Assembly (NCBI GenBank): GCA_019240375.1
Contig: JAFAYN010000147.1
Span: 1-10,822, forward strand
Direction: 5' to 3'
Length of the DNA stretch: 10,822 nucleotides
DNA from: Gemmatimonadota bacterium
GTDB taxonomy: Bacteria > Gemmatimonadota > Gemmatimonadetes > Longimicrobiales > Longimicrobiaceae
Part shown: in pieces, positions 5,971 to 10,822 of the stretch
Layout: each line of letters begins with the position of its first letter
How positions within the stretch are numbered: position 1 is the stretch's first letter
Notes under the pieces: model-generated
Seen by the model: the letters and a program-made list of their open reading frames with translations, nothing else
Told to the model about the DNA's origin: nothing
The model's database searches: none
Program-made: the position numbers and the translations under genes

Positions 5971-7533
5971 GTGGTGCGGTCGGCTGGGCTGACGGTTGGG
6001 GATCTGATCGTCGAGGCGCTGGGGCGGTTTAGTGATCGCGAGGCGTTCGTGCTCGGGGCGCAGCGGGTCACGTATGCGCAGACGGCGGACACGATCAGCC
6101 GGTTCGTGCGGGTGCTGGCGGAGCGCGGGATCGGGCCGGGGAGCGCGGTGGCCGCGCTGAGCCCGAACATGCCCGAGGTGTGGCTGCTCCAGGCGGCGGC
6201 GTATCTGGTGGGCGCGACGTATACCGGGCTGCATCCGCTGGGGTCGGTGAGCGACCACGCGTATGTGTGCGAGGACGCGGGGATTGGGTTGCTGGTCGTG
6301 CATCCTCGGTTTGCGGAGACTGGGGTGGCGCTGGTGGAGCGATGCCCGGGAATCGGTTCGTTGCTGTCGCTGGGGCCTTCGTCGGTGGGTGAGGATTTGC
6401 TGACGCTGGCGGCTTCGTCGCCGGGTATTCGGCTGTCGCGTGGGCCTGCGGGTGAAGACGAAACGGCGTGGCTGCAGTACACGGGTGGGACGACGGGGAA
6501 GCCCAAGGGGGTCATGGTGCCAAGCCGGGCGCTGGTGGCCGAGACGTACACGTTGACGTGCTCGTGGGGGCTGCCGGAGCGGCCACGGTTCCTGCTGACC
6601 TCGCCGATTACGCACGCGGGGTCGCTGCCGATCTTGCCGACGCTGTGCCGGGGCGGGACGGTGGTGCTACAGCAGTCGTTCGATCCGGCGGCTTGGCTGG
6701 ATGCGGTGACCCGGGAGCGGATCAACTACGCGTTCGTGGTGCCGACGATGCTGTACGCGATGCTCGACCATGCGTCGCCAGGAAGGTGTGATCTGTCATC
6801 GCTGGAGACGGTGCTGTACGGGGCAGCGCCGATGGCTCCGGCGCGGATTGCGGAGGCGCTGGAGGAGTTCGGGCCGGTGCTGATGCAGGGGTACGGGCAG
6901 ACGGAGTGCCTCGGGATGTGTACGAGCTTGCGGAAGGACGAGCACGACCCGGTGGGGCGATCTGGGTTGCTGGCGTCGTGTGGGCGGGCGGTGGCTGGGG
7001 CGCGGGTGGAGGTGCTTGGGGAGGACGGTTCGGTGCTGCCGGCTGGGGAGGTCGGGGAGGTGTGTTTGCGGTCTCCGGTGGTGATGGCGGGGTATCACGG
7101 GCGGTCGTCGGAGACGGCAGCGGCGCTGGCGGGTGGGTGGCTGCATACCGGGGATCTGGGGGTGCGGGATTCGGAGGGCTTCCTGTACTTGGTGGACCGG
7201 AAGAAGGACGTGATCGTGTCGGGGGCGTTCAACGTGTATCCGAGGGAGATCGAGGATGTGATCTCAGGGTGCAGGGGTGTGTCGGCGGTGGCGGTTATTG
7301 GGGTGCCGGATGAGCGGTGGGGTGAGGCGGTGACGGCGTTCGTGGCGGCGCGGCCTGGGGAGGTCGTGGACGTGGAGGAGGTTCGGAAGACGGTGCGGGA
7401 GGTGAAGGGGGCGCATCAGGTGCCGAAGGCGGTGCATGTCGTGACGGAGCTGCCGAAGACGGCGGCGGGGAAGATCGATAAGAAGGCGCTGCGGAAGCCG
7501 TTCTGGGGGGAGGGTGGGCGGCAGATTCACTGA
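5971..7533 (+). CDS. AMP-forming acyl-CoA ligase (FadD-like)
   Basis: A 520-residue member of the ANL superfamily that adenylates a carboxylic acid with ATP and then forms its CoA thioester. It is presumably the entry step of the pathway encoded by this operon. All core motifs are present in order: the P-loop YTGGTTGKPKG (170 to 180), YGQTE (308 to 312), GWLHTGDLG (389 to 397), the hinge RKKDVIVSGAFNVYPREIEDV (410 to 430) and the C-terminal catalytic lysine Lys501 in AAGKIDKKALR. Length and motifs fit medium/long-chain or aryl/steroid-acid ligases (FadD group); the substrate cannot be read from sequence. The Gly-Ala-Phe in the hinge (usually GG/GE-N) is a small variation. Last gene of the operon. 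A 104-base AT-rich spacer separates it from the convergent minus-strand cassette. Confidence 0.93.
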   Translation: MVRSAGLTVGDLIVEALGRFSDREAFVLGAQRVTYAQTADTISRFVRVLAERGIGPGSAVAALSPNMPEVWLLQAAAYLVGATYTGLHPLGSVSDHAYVCEDAGIGLLVVHPRFAETGVALVERCPGIGSLLSLGPSSVGEDLLTLAASSPGIRLSRGPAGEDETAWLQYTGGTTGKPKGVMVPSRALVAETYTLTCSWGLPERPRFLLTSPITHAGSLPILPTLCRGGTVVLQQSFDPAAWLDAVTRERINYAFVVPTMLYAMLDHASPGRCDLSSLETVLYGAAPMAPARIAEALEEFGPVLMQGYGQTECLGMCTSLRKDEHDPVGRSGLLASCGRAVAGARVEVLGEDGSVLPAGEVGEVCLRSPVVMAGYHGRSSETAAALAGGWLHTGDLGVRDSEGFLYLVDRKKDVIVSGAFNVYPREIEDVISGCRGVSAVAVIGVPDERWGEAVTAFVAARPGEVVDVEEVRKTVREVKGAHQVPKAVHVVTELPKTAAGKIDKKALRKPFWGEGGRQIH

Positions 7534-7637
7534 AGACTGAGTATCTGCGCCTTGAATGTTCAATAGGAAAATTAGGTCATGATGGCATACACATCCGGAT
7601 CTGCGATCGCCATCTATGAACTAATGGATCCGATAGA
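7534..7637. other. AT-rich convergent spacer with imperfect inverted repeat
   Basis: This gap lies between the ends of two convergent operons and marks a sharp fall in GC. GATGGC (7581-7586) and GCCATC (7609-7614) are reverse complements that enclose the palindrome ATCCGGAT (7593-7600). TTGAA/TTCAA (7552-7563) forms a second weak hairpin. Neither has a strong stem or T-tract, so a terminator role is only possible. No gene is seen. Confidence 0.3.
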
Positions 7638-8402
7638 CTAATAAATTTGCCGCTGAAGGGCGTCAGCACTTGCTGTGAAGACATCGTAAAGGAGGTCCCT
7701 GAGCTCATCGCCTTCTAGACCATTAAAGCTGATGATGTAGGCAAGCCGACGGATTCGCTTCAAAGCTTCCCGGAGGAGTTCCTGCGAGTTCGTGACCTTA
7801 CGTTCAGTGTCGATTCGCACCATCGTGGCCGCAATGGCGCGGGCTAGGCGGACGTTACCGCCAATGTTAGGTCGTCCCCACAAGCCCTCAAAGTTGTCCT
7901 CAACTAGGCGCACCAAGAGGTTTGGACCGAACACGTAAGCCCTAGCCCACAGTCTGCAAAACACGTGTCTATTGGACGTCCCGATCATGGTGTCGCTACC
8001 GATGAACCGCTGCCGGTGGCGGTCCGGATAGCGCCAAGCCGCGATATCAGGGAGTAGGACGAGCGACATGAACGACCACATGCCACCAACGGCCGCCTCG
8101 GCAGGAACAAGGTTCATCTGCCCGTAAAGATAAACAGCAAGTTGCTGGTCAAACTTCGTGTGGCCGCCACGAGGCTGCGCTTCCGGAAAACCATGCTTTA
8201 CGGCCAAGCCCAATGAGCCAGATCGCAACTCGCTGAGATCTTCCCGCGTAACCCTGCTAGGGATGGTTGGATGCCACTCCTGCTTAGGGTGAGACGTCAC
8301 GATGCCGCGGCCAAGGTCTTCGACGCCAAGATGCCTCTGCTCCTGCAACATCGCCATCGCCACCCCTGACGGGAGCCGAGGATAGGTGACAGGCGAAATC
8401 AC
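7638..8402 (-). CDS. DUF6339-like protein, last gene of the defence-like cassette
   Basis: A 254-residue protein that I recognise, from memory of its core, as DUF6339-like. It has GMWSFMSLVLLPDIAAWRYP (107 to 126) and RLWARAYVFG (150 to 159), which recall the 'WSFLALVLLPDVVRWRFP...RLWWRAYVL' pattern of that actinobacterial family. No enzymatic motif is visible. It looks largely alpha-helical; the 107 to 126 segment is hydrophobic but contains charged residues and does not look like a confident membrane helix. I chose GTG 8402: it overlaps the TGA of the upstream gene as GTGA, and GGAG lies nine bases before it. A TTG at 8417 would add five residues but would use the ribosome binding site as codons. 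In genomes I recall, DUF6339 genes sit in islands with MORC-like ATPases, Z1 and PD-(D/E)XK proteins. The function is unknown; a defence role is inferred from context. Confidence 0.7.
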   Translation of the reverse strand: MISPVTYPRLPSGVAMAMLQEQRHLGVEDLGRGIVTSHPKQEWHPTIPSRVTREDLSELRSGSLGLAVKHGFPEAQPRGGHTKFDQQLAVYLYGQMNLVPAEAAVGGMWSFMSLVLLPDIAAWRYPDRHRQRFIGSDTMIGTSNRHVFCRLWARAYVFGPNLLVRLVEDNFEGLWGRPNIGGNVRLARAIAATMVRIDTERKVTNSQELLREALKRIRRLAYIISFNGLEGDELRDLLYDVFTASADALQRQIY

Positions 8403-9283
8403 TGCTGGAGTCTCCAAACTCGGGCGAGCAACTCTGATTCGATTTCCGACGCGGCTCGATCGAAATCCCGTCGCAGCCGCCTTATATCCTTTCCCGGGAA
8501 AAATATCCGCAGGAGTGTCACCAAAACATCTCCGAGCGAACCGCGGTCATAATTGATGCGATCGTCGAACTCGTCATGACCTATCGCCACCATCATGAGT
8601 TGTCGATAAACGTCATAAGTCATAAATTTGAGGATCTGTGAATCGCGCGCCTTGCCGGCGACAAGCACATCCTGGATAGCGGGGTTTATGCTATTAATAT
8701 ACAATGCAACCGCACTAGTGCAGCTGGCTTGCAGGTCGGAGTCGGAGATATCCAAATACCACAGGCCGATGCCGTCGCCGGCGATACCCTCTGAAGAAAA
8801 ATCGGCGGTGATTGTAGGGAATCTACCCCCCGAGCCTTCAAGGACAAGCTGTTCGGACTTAACCCACAGCAGCGCCCCGGGCCGGGATGGCGAAAGAGGC
8901 GACGGTTCGGTGCCAGGCCAGCGCAGAACAATCGCAATCTCGATAGTGAGTGTGCCGCCAACGGTAGAGCCGGGAATCATGGTCTGCAGCAAATTGTCTC
9001 CATCATGAGCAGGAACTGTGAAGGCGCTGCCTCGGAGGTTCGTCCTATCAGAACGCCATGACAGCACCATCCCGATTTCTGCGTTATCGGGCAACTGACA
9101 ATCTTGTTTAATTCCAGGCAAGTCGACTGATAGAGGCCATTCCACCGCAACGTCTGACAGGTAATGCCAGTCAGGCATCCGGCCATCAGTCAAAGTTTGT
9201 CCGCCAGCGATGACGTGGATCTCGCCAGTAGAGACTCTGCTCTGCTGCGGCTGAAGATAGCCAACACTAACAAAGGAACTCAC
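8399..9283 (-). CDS. Uncharacterised protein, middle gene of the defence-like cassette
   Basis: I do not recognise this 294-residue protein. Residues 1 to about 180 are rich in predicted strands, with alternating hydrophobics such as TLTIEIAIVLRW (111 to 122) and ALLWVKSEQLVLEG (137 to 150), ending in GIGLWYLDIS (171 to 180). Residues about 185 to 294 look helical (AVALYINSIN; ILKFMTYDVYRQLMMVAIG; a charged C-terminal helix from about 264, KDIRRLRRDFDRAASEIESELLARV). There is no signal peptide, membrane helix or catalytic motif. GTG 9283 overlaps the previous gene's TGA as GTGA, with GGAG eight bases upstream. Its own TGA makes another GTGA overlap with the next gene. Such coupling at both ends implies a fixed-ratio complex with the flanking products. 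It could be an adaptor or specificity subunit; that is inference only. Confidence 0.75.
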   Translation of the reverse strand: MSSFVSVGYLQPQQSRVSTGEIHVIAGGQTLTDGRMPDWHYLSDVAVEWPLSVDLPGIKQDCQLPDNAEIGMVLSWRSDRTNLRGSAFTVPAHDGDNLLQTMIPGSTVGGTLTIEIAIVLRWPGTEPSPLSPSRPGALLWVKSEQLVLEGSGGRFPTITADFSSEGIAGDGIGLWYLDISDSDLQASCTSAVALYINSINPAIQDVLVAGKARDSQILKFMTYDVYRQLMMVAIGHDEFDDRINYDRGSLGDVLVTLLRIFFPGKDIRRLRRDFDRAASEIESELLARVWRLQQ

Positions 9284-10822
9284 GCGTAATTCTCCACTGA
9301 AAGGTCAACGCCAACTGCAGCGTCCGGCAATTGCGAGACCAAGACCGACCAATCAGTATTGGTTGGCTCAATAATTACTAGCCTCGGGCTTTCGTTGATA
9401 TCTCCAGTAGAGAGGTCTCGCCAAGCAATCACATGGGGCATGCCGGCATCAAGTGGCGCTTCGGTCTCCCGACCTCCATCGACAAAAACTATTGGATTGG
9501 CTGAAATGGTCACCTCCCGCAGTCCGCGGGCAATGCCAAGTCTGAAGGTATACTCAGCAGCCACCACGCCCTCGTAGACGCAAAGTTGCGGATCGCCGAT
9601 GAGGCGGATGGCGGGTGCTTTCGGGCGACGTAGGCGTTGCGCCGAGTGATCGCTGTCCCCCCCGCCCGTGCATTGGCGAGATGACTCTTCGAATCGAAGG
9701 GGATACGGTTCCTGGGATGCAATAAACGGATCATCGGCATCGACGCACCGGTCCGAGAGCTCAGCAGAACGCGACGGCTGATCCGACGTAGTAGAAGTTG
9801 GCGCAGATGTTGTGCCCAATGGCCGCACCGGAGAATCGATGCGCGCACGCGACTTCATTCTTCTTGGGCCGTCATCTTTCTTGAATGGGTCTTCCGGGAA
9901 CCACGGAATGCGCGAGTCGCCAATCGCCGTCTGACCATCAAGGAGAACGCCGAGGGCAGACGCTATGCTCACAACACCGGCGGAGTCTCCCCCAGCGGCA
10001 AGAGTCCGCCCTACCCTCGGCCGTTCTCTAATCTCGTCGTTCAGTTGATTGAGAACTCGTCGCGCAGGATCGAAGTGGACTCCCTTACGAGGCTTCCACT
10101 CGCTGTGAATTTGATTTTCGGACGCCGCATAATCCCCATCGAGATCGGGATCGCCTAGAAAAACGCCGTAGGTGTTCCCACCAGACGGATGGATGGGCAC
10201 GTCCCGGTATGTCACTACGAAGTGTGGATTACGGATTAGGGCTACATGCGCCTGCGGTTGATCGGCCACCGCAGATGAAACCGATGGTAGTGCTTGATGC
10301 CACGTGAGTGTTCCAAGAACTTTTACCGGCTTCGAGGATTTTAGGATACGATGATGCCAAGGCCAGCTATCACCAAGCTCGAGCTTGCCCTCCGCTAGCT
10401 GCTGACACCGCGTGAATGCGTCAGCGAAAACCCTTAGGCGAGGGTCGGTAGCAGGAGTGCGAACCTGGACAGGTTTCTTATCCAGTGTAACTTGGAGGTC
10501 GATGGAGGCAGTGCGGCCAGGAAGCATGTGCGGCCAAGCGTACTCGGCTGCAGAACGGGCGATTTCTTCGATGATTCCTTGAAGTCTTTCCCCTGCAGGC
10601 GCTTCGGGAGAGCGCGGAGCGACAACCAGAATGGCAGTCCCACTTTCGCCTTTAATCAAGGTGTGCATACCAAGTCTGAATGCTGCAGCATCCGCCTCGG
10701 CGCCCAGAAGCGGTTCCACCAAATTTCCACGAAGGGTTCCCCACCAGTGGCGTCCGGTGTAGCGGAGACCATGCTCCTTGTATTCATCATCACCGATAGC
10801 CATAGCGATGAATCGAGAACTG
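9280..10822 (-). CDS. C-terminal part of a MORC/HSP90-like (GHKL) ATPase-type protein, 5' end beyond window
   Basis: At least 507 residues are visible from ATG 10803. The frame stays open to the right edge (AIFRSS when read upstream from that ATG), and ATG 10803 has no ribosome binding site, so the true start probably lies outside. Numbered from that Met: GESGTAILVVAPRSP (52 to 66), YAWPHMLPGR (88 to 97) with a following strand IDLQVTLDKKPVQVRTP, and HVALIRNPHFVVTYRDVP...YGVFLGD (186 to 218). These recall the region after the GHKL fold in prokaryotic MORC-like ATPases of restriction-modification islands ('GT-ivvv', 'WPKML', 'HVA-mR-pelvV-Y...GVF'). The ATP-binding N/G boxes are not in the window and must be upstream if the reading is right. 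Residues about 310 to 395 are a disordered linker rich in Ser, Thr, Asp and Arg. Residues 397 to 505 form a strand-rich C-terminal domain. The stop overlaps the next gene as GTGA. The relationship is by remembered pattern, not alignment. Confidence 0.6.
   Translation of the reverse strand, partial: SSRFIAMAIGDDEYKEHGLRYTGRHWWGTLRGNLVEPLLGAEADAAAFRLGMHTLIKGESGTAILVVAPRSPEAPAGERLQGIIEEIARSAAEYAWPHMLPGRTASIDLQVTLDKKPVQVRTPATDPRLRVFADAFTRCQQLAEGKLELGDSWPWHHRILKSSKPVKVLGTLTWHQALPSVSSAVADQPQAHVALIRNPHFVVTYRDVPIHPSGGNTYGVFLGDPDLDGDYAASENQIHSEWKPRKGVHFDPARRVLNQLNDEIRERPRVGRTLAAGGDSAGVVSIASALGVLLDGQTAIGDSRIPWFPEDPFKKDDGPRRMKSRARIDSPVRPLGTTSAPTSTTSDQPSRSAELSDRCVDADDPFIASQEPYPLRFEESSRQCTGGGDSDHSAQRLRRPKAPAIRLIGDPQLCVYEGVVAAEYTFRLGIARGLREVTISANPIVFVDGGRETEAPLDAGMPHVIAWRDLSTGDINESPRLVIIEPTNTDWSVLVSQLPDAAVGVDLSVENYA

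Noticed and set aside
4975..6615. 546-codon open frame on the minus strand
   Set aside because: It is antisense to the F420 oxidoreductase and ligase genes, is overloaded with Arg, Pro and His, and shows no domain. It arises because the G-rich opposite strand has few stop codons.
7581..7614. Inverted repeat considered as a rho-independent terminator or attachment site
   Set aside because: The outer stem is only six pairs with a long loop, there is no T-tract, and no duplicate copy or integrase was found.
1..10822. tRNA, rRNA, CRISPR array, insertion sequence
   Set aside because: No cloverleaf-like sequence, regularly spaced repeats, transposase frame or flanking terminal repeats were seen by eye.

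Overview
The window looks like chromosome of a high-GC actinomycete. Seven of the nine genes start, or can start, at GTG. One operon encodes a luciferase-like oxidoreductase of a type that uses cofactor F420, and the regulator and catabolic enzymes resemble actinobacterial families. I cannot name the genus. Three blocks of different composition are joined. Bases 1 to about 1490 (about 60% GC) hold a Phd-like antitoxin fragment and a Fic gene. Bases about 1500 to 7535 (about 70% GC, plus strand rich in G over C) hold a TetR regulator and a catabolic operon. Bases about 7535 to 10822 (about 57% GC or less) hold a three-gene minus-strand cassette that looks like part of a defence island.

Left block: a Phd/YefM-like antitoxin (minus strand, cut by the window edge) and a complete class II Fic protein (plus strand) diverge from a 99-base spacer. 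The spacer carries a perfect 12-base inverted repeat, and a third half-site sits directly before the Fic start. Fic is probably translated from a leaderless mRNA.

Middle block: a TetR-family repressor with a KstR2-like C-terminal domain diverges from a five-gene operon. In order these are an SCP-x-type thiolase, a crotonase-fold protein, a short-chain dehydrogenase, an F420-dependent luciferase-like oxidoreductase and an AMP-forming acyl-CoA ligase. The genes overlap or are separated by no more than about 14 bases. The set reads as an acyl-CoA degradation pathway: the ligase activates an acid, the crotonase and dehydrogenase act on the CoA thioester, the thiolase cleaves it, and the F420 enzyme does an extra redox step. 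No acyl-CoA dehydrogenase is present and the substrate is unknown. The crotonase gene has a one-base deletion near 3730 that splits it into two frames, so it is either a recent pseudogene or an assembly error.

Right block: three genes run leftward and are joined by two GTGA stop/start overlaps. They are the C-terminal part of a large protein that resembles prokaryotic MORC/HSP90-like (GHKL) ATPases of restriction-modification islands, a 294-residue protein of unknown family, and a DUF6339-like protein. The ATPase domain proper, any methylase, helicase or nuclease partners, and the operon promoter would lie beyond base 10822. This cassette is the best candidate in the window for a poorly described system. 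No tRNA, rRNA, CRISPR array, insertion sequence or transposase was seen.
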